From positions 1 through 64,000 of the forward strand of contig CAVSBG010000013.1 in NCBI GenBank assembly GCA_963726125.1: a stretch of DNA of 64,000 bases. Direction: 5' to 3'. The notes beneath the pieces were generated by a model, which saw nothing but the letters and a program-made list of their open reading frames with translations, was not told the DNA's origin and made no database searches. Origin of the DNA: JAMXLO01 sp963726125 (GTDB taxonomy: Bacteria; Pseudomonadota; Alphaproteobacteria; Acetobacterales; Acetobacteraceae). Shown here piece by piece: positions 17,542-26,914 of this stretch. The position numbers and the translations under genes were made by a program. The stretch's first letter is position 1, and each line of letters opens with the position of its first letter.

Positions 17542-18612
17542 ATGATTTGTCCAGTCGAACGCGCCCGCTGGTTGTTGAACTTCTGCAATGAGGTGGAGTG
17601 CCTCCGCAGTTCAGCGCATCCTTCATCTCCGATGGGGGCGATCCGTGCGATCTTATCGGAAGCAGGGTCCGGGGCGCGAGGCGAACATGGCAGGCGCGTT
17701 ACCACCTTCGTAGCGGCCGCGGGCTTAACGCTGATAGGATCTGTCAGCAGCGCATCCGCGTCGCTCATCGGAGCTCAGGTCAGCTATCAGTACGACAATC
17801 CGACGATGCAGTCGGTGAATTATACGCTGCCGACGCAGACCGTTACGCCACTGACGACGTTCAACGACACCGCCAACGGCCTCATGTCGTATTTTCTTGG
17901 CAACCAGTTGGTGGTGCAGAACACCGAGGCGGCCGCGTTCGTCGGGGCGGCGTTCAACGGGCCGCAATTCACTTTCTCTGGTGGCGGGTTGACCGGCGCA
18001 AAAGCTGATCCAGTGAGTGCAACCGGATTTCCCGGTGTCGTGTCATCCACTGCCAACAGCGTGCAGGTCAACTACCAGGGCCTGGATCCGGCGCTGGGAG
18101 CAAGCCAGATCATCGACCTGGCATCCAGCCTGCCGCTGGCAGGGCAGCAGGTGAGCTATCAAGCCCTGTTTCCCAGCACCGGCAGCGTGAATGGCAGCCT
18201 TCCCGCGACGACACTGACCACCGGAACATATTTCGCTGACAATATAAACTCCATCACGACCGTGATCGGCGCCAACAGCATCATGATCATCAATGACTTG
18301 ACGGCAGGCTTCGTACCGGCTGCGTTCGATGGAGTGACGCTGAGCTTCTCCGGCGCGAACATCTCAGGCGCTGCAATCGACCCGCTGAGCGCGGCTGACT
18401 TTCTCGCACCGGTCAGCTTCACCTCCGACAGCGTCTCGATCAATTTCAGCAATCTTGTGGTGCAGTCGGGTGATGTCGAAGTGATAGACGTCCACACCGC
18501 CGTGCCGGAGCCGGCATCGGCAACACTGATCGCAGTGGGGTTGCTCGCCCTGGGCGTCCTCCGTTTCGAGCCGCGCTTGTGGCGCGGACCGGCGCCACAT
18601 ACGGCGTTGTAG
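17542..18612 (+). CDS. PEP-CTERM protein with an internal duplication
   Basis: ATG 17542 has AGGAGA at 17530-17535, six bases away, giving 356 residues. A start at 17632 would put the signal peptide (FVAAAGLTLIGSVSSASA) closer to the N-terminus but has no ribosome site. The mature part holds two similar beta-rich units. The first runs from AQVSYQYDNPTMQSVNYTLP to about QIIDLA, and the second from QQVSYQALFPSTGSV to EVIDV. Both contain AAF.G....FSG....GA..DP.SA..F...VS.T..SV..N. The C-terminus AVPEPASATLIAVGLLALGV followed by basic residues is a PEP-CTERM signal. The function is unknown; extracellular matrix association is inferred from the sorting signal. Confidence 0.8.
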   Translation: MICPVERARWLLNFCNEVECLRSSAHPSSPMGAIRAILSEAGSGARGEHGRRVTTFVAAAGLTLIGSVSSASASLIGAQVSYQYDNPTMQSVNYTLPTQTVTPLTTFNDTANGLMSYFLGNQLVVQNTEAAAFVGAAFNGPQFTFSGGGLTGAKADPVSATGFPGVVSSTANSVQVNYQGLDPALGASQIIDLASSLPLAGQQVSYQALFPSTGSVNGSLPATTLTTGTYFADNINSITTVIGANSIMIINDLTAGFVPAAFDGVTLSFSGANISGAAIDPLSAADFLAPVSFTSDSVSINFSNLVVQSGDVEVIDVHTAVPEPASATLIAVGLLALGVLRFEPRLWRGPAPHTAL

Positions 18613-18688
18613 ATGGTAAGCCGAGGCGAGGCTGGCAAGCGGCGGTTGACCAGCGCAGCTCGTTTCGCTGCCGCCTTGCCGGATCGCC

Positions 18689-21600
18689 TCAGCTGCGGCT
18701 CGCCAATGCAATCTCCAGCAGCCACGTCGCTTCGTCGCATTTCGCGCGCAGCGGTTCGACCAGCGCAGCCGCGGCAGCGGCACGGCCAGTCCTTTCGTAC
18801 ACGGCCGCGAGCGAAAGTGCTGCGCGGCGTTCGAAGCTGCTGGCCTGCTGAGCCCGGGCTGTCGCGACCGCTCGCTCGAGGTAGGCCTCGGCCGAAGCGA
18901 GGCCCTCCGCCGGTCGCCGAAGAGCCAGGTTTGCACGTTGCCGATGCAGCTCGGACGTGTACCATTGTTGACCCGTCGCGTCGCCGACGGCAGTCGCCTC
19001 CTCGAGCAGCTCGACGGCCGCATCGAAATTGCCCGCGATCGCCTCCACCTCAGCCAGCAACGCCGGAAAGAACGTCAGGTACAGGAGCAACCCGCCGTCC
19101 CGAAACGAATCAATCACCGCGCGCATCGCATTCAGGTTACTGCTCTGCCCGGATGTCTGCGCGACAGCCCAGCCAAGAAACATTGTTCCGAGTGCTTGCC
19201 AGACCGGCAGTGCGTGCTCCTGACTGAGGTCCACCAAGGCTCTGGCATTGATGACGCTGCGCGTGGCATTGACGCGAAGCGTTTCCAGCAGGGCTCGCCA
19301 GCCATGCGCGTAGGCGATCGTCGGCATATGGGCGGTCCGGAGCGCCGCCTGCAGGCCGCCATCGGCGATCGCCGCGGCTTCGGACACCTCGCCCATCTGC
19401 CACTGGACGATGGCCAACTGCATCATCGTACCGACGCCCGGATCGAGATTGTGCCGCAGGCACAGTGAGCGATCTCGCTCGGCGTCGTGGATGCCGAGCG
19501 CCGTCAACAGACGGCTGCGCGCGGGCGCGAGCTCGCCCATTGTCCAGTACGTCGTGCCAAGCGCGCGGTACGCGAGGCCGGCTTCGGGCATCGCCGGCTC
19601 ATGTTCAACTTCGGCCAGGAAGGCGGCGGCGATCTCGCGTGCAGGGTTCAGCTCTCCGCGGACGTGGCTCCCGGCCCACAGGCCGTAGTAGACGCCAAAG
19701 CGTTCGGTGGGCTCTGCGATCTCGATCGCAAGCTTGCGCGCACGGGCGAAGGCGGCAACTGTCACCGGCGCTCCGTGACTGTGCGCGGCCACGAGTGCGT
19801 GCGCATAGTCCATCTGAAGGCCTAGTCGTTCCGTTGCCGGAAGCGGGCTCTCGTCCGGAACGTCCGCCATCGCAATCGCGTTGCCGAAGTGGGCGATTGC
19901 CTCGACGTGCGCGGACCGCCGCTGTGCAAGCTGGCCAGCCTTGCTCCACCAGTGCGCCGCGGCAGCCGGCTGGCCGGCGCGGGAGAGATGGTGCGCGATC
20001 GTCTCGGGCTCGGTTTCCGCTACGGTGGGAGCCTGTTTGCACAAGGCCTTGGCGATCCGTGCGTGTAGCAACTGGCGTCGGGTGCGCAGGAGGCTTTCGT
20101 AAGCGGCGCTCTGCACCAGCGAATGCTTGAAACGGTAACGAGCGTTCGGCGGCGGGCTGACGCGAAACAGCAGGCCGCTGTCTTCAAGGCGCGCGAGGGC
20201 GCGGGCGAGGGTCGCATCGTCATGTCCCGCCACTGCGTGGAGTAGCTCGAAGGAGAAGTCGCGGCCGATCGCGGCGGCGACCTGCGCGACGTCCCGCACC
20301 GTGGCGAGGCGATCGAGGCGCGCCATCAGCGAATCCTGAAGCGTAACAGGAATCCCGAGGTCGGCATCCAACGCCTGCAGGGGGCCCTGAACAGAATCGT
20401 CATCCTGGAGGCCGGATTCAAGCACCATCTTCGTCAGTTCTTCGATGAAGAGCGGCACGCCGTCGGTATTCACCACGATTCGCTCCACCACTTGTCGGGG
20501 CAGCAGGGTTTCACCCGACAGGGACCCAATCAAAGTCCGCACGCTATCCGCGTCGAGGCGAGCGAGCGTGATGGTGCCGACCTCGGCAAGGCCGGCCCAG
20601 GGAGAGACGAACTCGGAGCGGGAGGTCATCAGCAGAAAGACGGGCAGATCGCTGATCCGCTCGATCCACAGGCTGACGACTTCGAGCGTGGTTGCATCGG
20701 CCCAATGCATGTCCTCGAAGAAGACCACAACGGGTTGCTGGCGGGCTTGACTTTCCAGTTGGGCGAGCAACGCGTCGAGTGTCTGGCGCCGGCGCTGTGC
20801 AGCGCTTTGACCGACGGGCGGATAGCGGCCGTCCGATGGAATTGACAGGAGATCGGCCAGCAGCGGGACGACCCGGGTTGTCGCAGCGTTTGACATCGAG
20901 GCGACGATCATAGCCTCGAGACGATCCAATTGCTGGGCAGGTGCGCCGCCTTCCTCAATGCCGGCGCTCCGGCGGATCTGTTCCATGAACGGGTGCAGGG
21001 CGCTGCTCTGGTGAAGCGGCGAGCACTGATATCGCAGCAACAAATGCTCGCCGGGCGGGAGATTCCGCGCCAACTGGGCGATCAAACGGGACTTGCCGAT
21101 GCCTGCCTCACCGGAGATCAGCAGAACTTGCGTCCTGCCTTGGCGCGCGACAGCCCAGCACTCGGATAGCAGGGCGGCTTCGCTTTCCCGACCCACGTAG
21201 GGGGAGAGGCCGACGGCGCGTTCGGATTCGAACCGCGAGCCGAACCGAGCGACACCGACCACGGTACAGGCTGCGACAGGTTCGGCGAGACCTTTGACCG
21301 TTTGAAGGCCAAGCTCGCGGAGCTCAAATCGGCGGCCGAGAAGTTTGCGGGTCGGTTCGGCGATCACGACGGTCCCCGGTTCGGCGAGCTGTTGCAGGCG
21401 GGCGGCGAGATTGAGTGCATCGCCAATCGCCGCATGCTCCTGGGTGGGGCCTTCGCCGACGAGGTCGCCGACGACGACAAGACCGGTTGCGACGCCGATG
21501 CGGGTGCGCAGAAGGGTGCCGTCGGGCGCCCTGAGTCGTTCGACAGCGGCCGACATGTCGAGGCTGGCGCGGACGGCACGTTCGGCGTCGCCTTCATGAG

Positions 21601-22030
21601 CGCGCGGATAACCGAAGTAGACGAGAACTCCGTCACCCATGAATTTGGCGACGAAGCCGTCGTAGCGTGCGACGACGCCTGCCCAGGCGTCCTGGACGGC
21701 GCGAATGATCTCGCGCATGTCTTCGGGGTCGTGGCGGGCCGAGAGCGCGGTCGACTCGACAAGGTCGCAGAAGAGGACCGTCAAATGTCGGCGTTCGGCC
21801 TCAGCGGGCTTTACTGGCGCGGGTTTGGTTGCGCTTGCATGCCGCACGGGCAGGTCTTCGGTAATGGCCTTCAGGATCTTGCGACGATGGCCGAGGCGGA
21901 CGCCGATCTTCTCCAGATCCTGATCGGTGAGGTCGGCAAGAATCTCCACGTCTATTGCGTGTTCGGCAAAGTCGTCCGCGTATTGCCCGAGGCCAAGATT
22001 CTCCAGCCAGGCTGTGATGGTTTCGGGCAT
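18689..22030 (-). CDS. SAM domain + class III adenylate/guanylate cyclase + AAA ATPase + TPR regulator
   Basis: 1113 residues from the ATG at 22028-22030. Residues 1-60 form a SAM domain (ITAWLENLGLGQYADDFAEH, LTDQDLEKIGV). Residues 78-260 are a class III nucleotide cyclase domain: LTVLFCDLVEST with metal Asp89, FMGDGVLVYFGYP with Asp133, and GDALNLAARLQ. Residues 278 onward are an AAA_16/STAND-type ATPase with VGRESE and Walker A SGEAGIGKSRL at 306-316. FFEDMHWAD serves as Walker B. The C-terminal half is helical TPR-like. This architecture is common in Rhizobiales and Acetobacteraceae and is thought to couple ligand or protein sensing to cNMP synthesis. The frame stays open upstream to 22396, but that part is antisense to a transposase remnant and is excluded. 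Confidence 0.88.
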   Translation of the reverse strand: MPETITAWLENLGLGQYADDFAEHAIDVEILADLTDQDLEKIGVRLGHRRKILKAITEDLPVRHASATKPAPVKPAEAERRHLTVLFCDLVESTALSARHDPEDMREIIRAVQDAWAGVVARYDGFVAKFMGDGVLVYFGYPRAHEGDAERAVRASLDMSAAVERLRAPDGTLLRTRIGVATGLVVVGDLVGEGPTQEHAAIGDALNLAARLQQLAEPGTVVIAEPTRKLLGRRFELRELGLQTVKGLAEPVAACTVVGVARFGSRFESERAVGLSPYVGRESEAALLSECWAVARQGRTQVLLISGEAGIGKSRLIAQLARNLPPGEHLLLRYQCSPLHQSSALHPFMEQIRRSAGIEEGGAPAQQLDRLEAMIVASMSNAATTRVVPLLADLLSIPSDGRYPPVGQSAAQRRRQTLDALLAQLESQARQQPVVVFFEDMHWADATTLEVVSLWIERISDLPVFLLMTSRSEFVSPWAGLAEVGTITLARLDADSVRTLIGSLSGETLLPRQVVERIVVNTDGVPLFIEELTKMVLESGLQDDDSVQGPLQALDADLGIPVTLQDSLMARLDRLATVRDVAQVAAAIGRDFSFELLHAVAGHDDATLARALARLEDSGLLFRVSPPPNARYRFKHSLVQSAAYESLLRTRRQLLHARIAKALCKQAPTVAETEPETIAHHLSRAGQPAAAAHWWSKAGQLAQRRSAHVEAIAHFGNAIAMADVPDESPLPATERLGLQMDYAHALVAAHSHGAPVTVAAFARARKLAIEIAEPTERFGVYYGLWAGSHVRGELNPAREIAAAFLAEVEHEPAMPEAGLAYRALGTTYWTMGELAPARSRLLTALGIHDAERDRSLCLRHNLDPGVGTMMQLAIVQWQMGEVSEAAAIADGGLQAALRTAHMPTIAYAHGWRALLETLRVNATRSVINARALVDLSQEHALPVWQALGTMFLGWAVAQTSGQSSNLNAMRAVIDSFRDGGLLLYLTFFPALLAEVEAIAGNFDAAVELLEEATAVGDATGQQWYTSELHRQRANLALRRPAEGLASAEAYLERAVATARAQQASSFERRAALSLAAVYERTGRAAAAAALVEPLRAKCDEATWLLEIALASRS

Positions 22031-22175
22031 TTCTGGCTCGCTGGCGAGGTGGCTACGTCGGACTGTGTATGGCCCGCCTGGGTCTGTCGGGAATTCCGAG
22101 CGGCATCTGGGACGGTAAAGAATCTGCTCGCCGACGCAAGGAGCCTTGGGGGGCCGGGACGCGTCAGGTGGATAA

Positions 22176-22410
22176 TTGACCGCCGATGCAGAGCCGAAGA
22201 CGGCGTTCGACACCGACCGCGTGCTGGACGCGCTGAAGCAGGTGTTGGCGGAGCGGGCGCTGAACGCCGAGATGGACCAGCATCTGAATGGGTTCGATAG
22301 CAGGTGCAATGGCAATGCCCGCGAGAGCGTGATCGCCAACGCCGCGACATCGAGATCGAGATGCCATGGATCGCCGGTCGACGAGGGGCAGATCACGTCG
22401 ATATGAAACT
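22176..22410 (+). pseudogene. IS256-type transposase N-terminal remnant
   Basis: The frame from 22176 reads FDTDRVLDALKQVLAERALN followed by AEMDQHLNG. This is the typical N-terminus of IS256/Mutator-family transposases in Acetobacteraceae. After about 22310 the homology passes to another frame, where RDIEIEMPW corresponds to the usual (K/R)IE(L/I)(D/E)(V/I)PRDR block. The catalytic DDE core is absent. It lies divergent to the cyclase gene and explains the spurious N-terminal extension of that gene on the opposite strand. Confidence 0.72.
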
Positions 22411-22528
22411 GGTCGCGGCGGAGAAACGGAACGATGACAACATTATCGCGGCAGCGGTTGCGTGCGGCCGTGAGGACGCCGAAAGACAGCGCTCAAGGCG
22501 TCCTCTGCGAGAGTCACACACCGGCGGT

Positions 22529-23154
22529 TCAAGCGCGGCGGCGGATCAGCGCGATGCCAGCGATACCGACGCCTAACAGCGCGATGGAGGCAGGTTCCGG
22601 GTACTGCGCCGGAACCGGGTCCCGGCGCTACGCTTGCTGCCGGATTACCGAACACCTCGAATTGCAGGTTTCCGCTCCCGTTCGTAAACCAGGTCCCCCC
22701 ACTGTTTTCAAATAGCGCCGTCGAGGAACTACCTCCATCCAGCCAAGGGACGGCCACGCCTATTGAATCAGAATCGTTCGCGGCGAGGAAATAGGTTGTT
22801 CCACCCTCCAACAGAATCGGCGTGCCGCCATAGCTCACGGACAATAAACCGCCTACCGGGGACCCAGCGTTGATGGCGGACCAGAATTGCACGTCCGGCC
22901 GGCCTGCCGAGGAAGTGTAGAGGGAAAATGTGATCACGTAGGGGGGAGTTCCCGCAGCAAAATCCGCTGCAGCACCTGTGAAGTCGAAATTCGCTTTTGG
23001 CGTGAAGGCCTCTGCCGCGAGTTCCAGGAATACCGTTCCCGTCGTTGATCCCAGTGTAGTTGTTGAATACGGTATCCGCCCGCGCCGGCAGGCCGGCACA
23101 CAGCCCGGCCGCGACCACGGTCGCCACCAGCCAAACAAGCATCGACCATCTCAT
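22529..23154 (-). pseudogene. Frameshifted PEP-CTERM (choice-of-anchor-like) secreted protein
   Basis: Three pieces in three minus-strand frames read in order as one protein. The start at 23154 encodes a signal peptide (MLVWLVATVVAAGLCAGLPA, ending ARADTVFNNYTG). From about 23035 to 22600 a second frame encodes the beta-rich body (for example ANFDFTGAAADFAAGTPPYV and LLEGGTTYFLAANDSDS). The final frame gives YPEPASIALLGVGIAGIALI plus RRR and a stop at 22529-22531, a perfect PEP-CTERM signal. At least two indels are therefore needed to restore it. It is the third PEP-CTERM gene within 7 kb. Sequencing error at both sites is possible but less likely than decay. Confidence 0.8.
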
Positions 23155-23355
23155 CTCGTCACCTCGTTACCAAAATCCACACAATGCACCGGACCGGTGC
23201 CGAGCGGATGGATATCAACCGGCTCGACATCGGGGTATGCATGCATTCACACCCCACGCGTTCGACAAGCTCGCCGGGCTCATGGTGACCTGAATATTCT
23301 AGCTGCGATGCGTTCGTCCACTTACTGAGCATTGGCAAGGACGACGGAGTTTACA

Positions 23356-24429
23356 GTGGTGATGAGCACCGAAACGCTGGCCGATCTGCCTGTGCGCATC
23401 ATACAGGACGAGGATCGCTGGCTCGCGCGACCGTGGGGTTCGTCGCAGGTTCGTTCCGGTGTATCGGCGGGGCGTTGGTCGGGCGCCCCCAGGCAAGTCC
23501 ATGATGAATCCGCTGAAATAAGCAAGTCAGACCATATTATAGGAATTCCGCTGAGAACGATGGGGGTTACCGTATTTACGTCACACAAAATTGTGCATCA
23601 TGGAAGATTATTGCCTGGTTCGGTCAAGATACATCAACCTTTGCAGACTGTCCGCACGATCTTTCAGACGGCCTATGACGTGCTGCACCTGTTTGTACCC
23701 AATGAGCTGCTTGACGAATGCGTCGAGGCTGGGCTGGGACGGTCAGGCTCTGGGCGGCTGGCATTTCCCGTAGGCCCATTGCCGGCGGACCCGGTGATCG
23801 ACCGGCTGGCGCACGCGTTTGTTCGCGCAGAGGACCTGGGCGGAGCGTTCGGCCACTGCTACGCAGAAAGTGTCGCGCTCGCCATCATTGCGCGCGTGCT
23901 CGCGCGTTGTTCGAATGGTACGTCGGCACAGGCATCGAACACATCGGGGCTGGCGAAGTGGCGATTGAAACGAGCGGCCGACTTTATCGAGGCAAATCTT
24001 GCGGAGGCCATCGGCCTGGCCGAGATGGCCGAGGCGGCGGGGCTTTCGCGGATGCATTTTGCGGCGCAATTCCGTGCTGCCACGGGGATGCGGCCACACG
24101 AGTACCTGTTGCGGCGACGGATCGAGCGGGCCCAGCACATGCTGACGATTTCAACATCCTCACTGGTGGCTATTGCCTTTGAGGTCGGATTCAAGAGCCA
24201 GTCACATTTCACGACGGTGTTTGCCCGTTTCGTCGGGGAGACGCCAAAGGGCTGGCGGCAGCGCACCATGTTGGTGCCTTCGCACGGGTGTTCAAGATAC
24301 TCTCCGGAGCCCGGCTGTCAGCTTGGAACATCAGAACGAACCAGGCGGATCGGGACGGCCTTGGACGAGGGCGTGAAACTGCGCGGGTCATGGGCGTACA
24401 GCGGCACCAGCGAGTTGGTCTCCGGATAG
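23356..24429 (+). CDS. AraC-family transcriptional regulator
   Basis: About 357 residues. CGGAG at 23345-23349 favours GTG 23356 or 23359 (ATG at 23362 is a third option); a TTG at 23332 is also in frame. The C-terminal half has the two AraC helix-turn-helix motifs: LAEAIGLAEMAEAAGLSRMH followed by FAAQFRAATGMRPHEYLLRR, then SSLVAIAFEVGFKSQSHFTT and FVGETPKGWR. The N-terminal portion is an unassigned sensor region. AraC proteins usually end shortly after the second motif. Here about 55 more residues follow, the last 37 overlapping the 3' end of the convergent oxidoreductase gene at 24318. A lost stop or an indel near 24290 is possible. Confidence 0.87.
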   Translation: MVMSTETLADLPVRIIQDEDRWLARPWGSSQVRSGVSAGRWSGAPRQVHDESAEISKSDHIIGIPLRTMGVTVFTSHKIVHHGRLLPGSVKIHQPLQTVRTIFQTAYDVLHLFVPNELLDECVEAGLGRSGSGRLAFPVGPLPADPVIDRLAHAFVRAEDLGGAFGHCYAESVALAIIARVLARCSNGTSAQASNTSGLAKWRLKRAADFIEANLAEAIGLAEMAEAAGLSRMHFAAQFRAATGMRPHEYLLRRRIERAQHMLTISTSSLVAIAFEVGFKSQSHFTTVFARFVGETPKGWRQRTMLVPSHGCSRYSPEPGCQLGTSERTRRIGTALDEGVKLRGSWAYSGTSELVSG

Positions 24430-26609
24430 TAGGCGCCACAGCAACCATCAGGCAGCCGATATTCAACGATCTTGAAGCCGCGTACGGTGCGTTCCTTGCC
24501 GTCGTTGGACAGGGTGACCAGATCGACGCGATCCCCCGCGGCGAAGTCGCGCTTCGCCATCTCGCGCGGGTTCAGAAAGACGACATCGCGTTGACCGAAG
24601 ACGCCGCGATAACGATCCGAACGTGAGTAAAGCGTCGTGTTGTACTGGTCGTGGCTGCGCATGGTTGTGAGCCACAGCGCGTTGGGATCGCCCTGACACT
24701 GATCTTCGGTCATGCCTGGGAAGACGATAAAGTTTGCCCGTCCTGTTTCTGTGGCCCAGATACGTTCACGCGCGGTGGAGGTCAGGTGAAAGCCCCCGGG
24801 AACGCGAATTCGTTGGTTGTAGGCTTGGAAGATTGGAAAGACCGCCTCGATCGCATCACGGATGACGTCGTAGTTAGCGATCATGCTTTCCCAATCGACC
24901 TTGGATTGCGCACCGAGGGTCGCGCGTGCCAGTCCCGCGACGATTGCTGGCTCACTACGTAGATGCTGCGATGCGGGATGGTTGCGTCCGGCCGAGGCGT
25001 GCACCATGGACATTGAGTCCTCGACGGTAATCGACTGAGGACCTCCGTCCTGCATGTCGATTTCGGTACGGCCCAGGCATGGCAGGATCAGAGCCTCCCG
25101 CCCATGCACGAGATGGCTGCGGTTCAGCTTGGTGGAGATCATCACGGTAAGGTCGAGGGACCGCAGTGCAGTGCGTGTCGTTTGCCAGTCCGGGATTGCG
25201 GCGGCGAAGTTCCCGCCCAGCGCGATGAAGACTTTGGATTCGCCGCGCTGCATAGCCTCCAACGCGGTCACGACGTTATGGCCGTGCGCGGCCGGTGGCT
25301 TGAAACCGAAGCGGTGTTCGAGCCGATCGAGGAAGTCCTGTTTGGGTATTTCGGTGATGCCGACTGTTCGGTCGCCCTGCACGTTGGAGTGACCACGGAC
25401 CGGACACAATCCGGCGCCTGGACGACCGATATTGCCGCGCAACAGAAGCAGGTTGGCAAGCTGCTGCACGGTCTGGGTCCCGTAGCGGTGTTGGGTGATT
25501 CCCATGCCGTACACCAGGATGGTGTTGTCGGCCTGCATGTATACGTTGGCAGCTTCGGTGATTTCGGAGCGGCTGAGACCGGCGTGGCGCGCAATGTCTT
25601 CCCAGTTTGTCGCCCGCAGCTCGGCAACGAGTGCCTGAAAGCCGACGGTATGGCCGCGGATGAAGTCGTGGTCCAGCACGCTCGGCCGATCAAAGGCGAC
25701 GGCGTCATCCTCGGCTTCGATGATCGCCTTCATCATGCCCTTGAGGAGCGCGAGATCGCCACCGACGCGCACCTGATAGATCGCGCTGCTGATGGGTGTC
25801 GAACTGAGGGTGATCATCTCGACGGGGGCCTGCGGAGCCTGGAACCGCTCGAGCGCGCGCTCACGGAACGGATTGAATGAGATGATGCGGGCGCCACGAC
25901 GAGATGCGTTGCGCAGGCTCGTCATCATCCGCGGGCTGTTGGTTCCGGGGTTCTGGCCGAAAATAAAGATCGCGTCGGCGTGGTCGAAATCCTCCAGCAG
26001 GACTGTGCCTTTGCCGACGCCGATGGAATCGGGCAAGCCGACGCTGGTGGCCTCGTGACACATGTTGGAGCAATCGGGAAAATTGTTGGTGCCGTATTCG
26101 CGGGCGAAGAGCTGATAGAGGAACGCGGCTTCGTTGGAGGCGCGACCCGAGACATAGAAATCGGCCGCGTTGGGCGTCGGCAACGCCCGCAGATGCTGAG
26201 CGACCAGGGCGAAAGCATTGTCCCATTCGATGGGAACGTAGTGGTCGGTGGTGGCGTCATACATCATCGGGTGGGTCAGACGCCCCTGCATCTCCAGATC
26301 GAAATCGTCCCAATTGTCGAGTTCGGCGACCGTGTGGGCGGCAAAGAATTCTGGCGTGCAGCGTTTTGCGGTGGCTTCCCAGGCGACTGCCTTGGCACCG
26401 TTCTCACAGAATTCGAATGACGAGGTGTGTTTGGGATCCGGCCACGCACATCCCGGACAGTCGAAGCCTTCGGGCTGGTTCATGCGCAAAAGCGTCGCGC
26501 TGCCGCTGATCGCGATACCCTGCTCCGTCAGCGCCTTGCCGGTTGCCCGCAACGCGCCCCATCCCCCGGCGGGCTCGCGATATTGCCGGATCGCCTTTTT
26601 CTCGGACAT
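24318..26609 (-). CDS. FdhF/YdeP-family molybdopterin oxidoreductase
   Basis: 763 residues from the ATG at 26607-26609, with AAGGGG about 10 bases upstream. The N-terminus AIRQYREPAGGWGALRATGK, the CPGCAWPDP motif at 51-59 and the overall length match the YdeP family. These are formate-dehydrogenase-like bis-MGD enzymes; E. coli YdeP is linked to acid resistance. DCSNMCHEATS places Cys184 where FdhF has its molybdenum-binding Cys/Sec. HRYGTQTVQQLANLLLLRGN and PGAGLCPVRGHSNVQGDRTV are conserved cofactor-binding segments. The C-terminal domain contains RSDRYRGVFGQRDVVFLNP. No signal peptide is present, so it is cytoplasmic. The physiological substrate is unknown. Downstream it converges with the AraC gene. 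Confidence 0.9.
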   Translation of the reverse strand: MSEKKAIRQYREPAGGWGALRATGKALTEQGIAISGSATLLRMNQPEGFDCPGCAWPDPKHTSSFEFCENGAKAVAWEATAKRCTPEFFAAHTVAELDNWDDFDLEMQGRLTHPMMYDATTDHYVPIEWDNAFALVAQHLRALPTPNAADFYVSGRASNEAAFLYQLFAREYGTNNFPDCSNMCHEATSVGLPDSIGVGKGTVLLEDFDHADAIFIFGQNPGTNSPRMMTSLRNASRRGARIISFNPFRERALERFQAPQAPVEMITLSSTPISSAIYQVRVGGDLALLKGMMKAIIEAEDDAVAFDRPSVLDHDFIRGHTVGFQALVAELRATNWEDIARHAGLSRSEITEAANVYMQADNTILVYGMGITQHRYGTQTVQQLANLLLLRGNIGRPGAGLCPVRGHSNVQGDRTVGITEIPKQDFLDRLEHRFGFKPPAAHGHNVVTALEAMQRGESKVFIALGGNFAAAIPDWQTTRTALRSLDLTVMISTKLNRSHLVHGREALILPCLGRTEIDMQDGGPQSITVEDSMSMVHASAGRNHPASQHLRSEPAIVAGLARATLGAQSKVDWESMIANYDVIRDAIEAVFPIFQAYNQRIRVPGGFHLTSTARERIWATETGRANFIVFPGMTEDQCQGDPNALWLTTMRSHDQYNTTLYSRSDRYRGVFGQRDVVFLNPREMAKRDFAAGDRVDLVTLSNDGKERTVRGFKIVEYRLPDGCCGAYYPETNSLVPLYAHDPRSFTPSSKAVPIRLVRSDVPS

Positions 26610-26914
26610 CAGTTGGGCACCCCTTGACGGATAGCGGTGGCAGGTGCGCCGGTGGGTACTGCACGGGGGGTGTCGGGTCTTCCACATCGGACGCGTGCTT
26701 GCGCAATCGCACGATTGGAGTCGCGCATCGTTGTAAGCACGATCCGCGGCAGGTCTTGCCAAGCCATTCGCCGGCGCGCGCAGTCGGAACGTTGTCAGGC
26801 GCCGCCGCGGTCGCCCGTGCCACAGTTCAAACTGGTCCGGTTCCCGTTGGAACCATGCGCTTCAGGCTGGTGTTTATTCTCCGCTGTTCTTGGCGCGAAT
26901 GGTGCTTCCCAGCG
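26610..26914. other. Gap between the oxidoreductase and an unknown gene
   Basis: This stretch should hold the promoter of the YdeP-like gene. No gene or repeat is recognised; the frames that cross it are short and overlapping. Confidence 0.3.

Noticed and set aside
21302..22300. 332-codon plus-strand frame
   Set aside because: It is antisense to the cyclase domain and has no recognisable motif.
22031..22396. N-terminal extension of the cyclase frame
   Set aside because: It is antisense to the IS256 remnant; the SAM domain begins right after the ATG at 22030.
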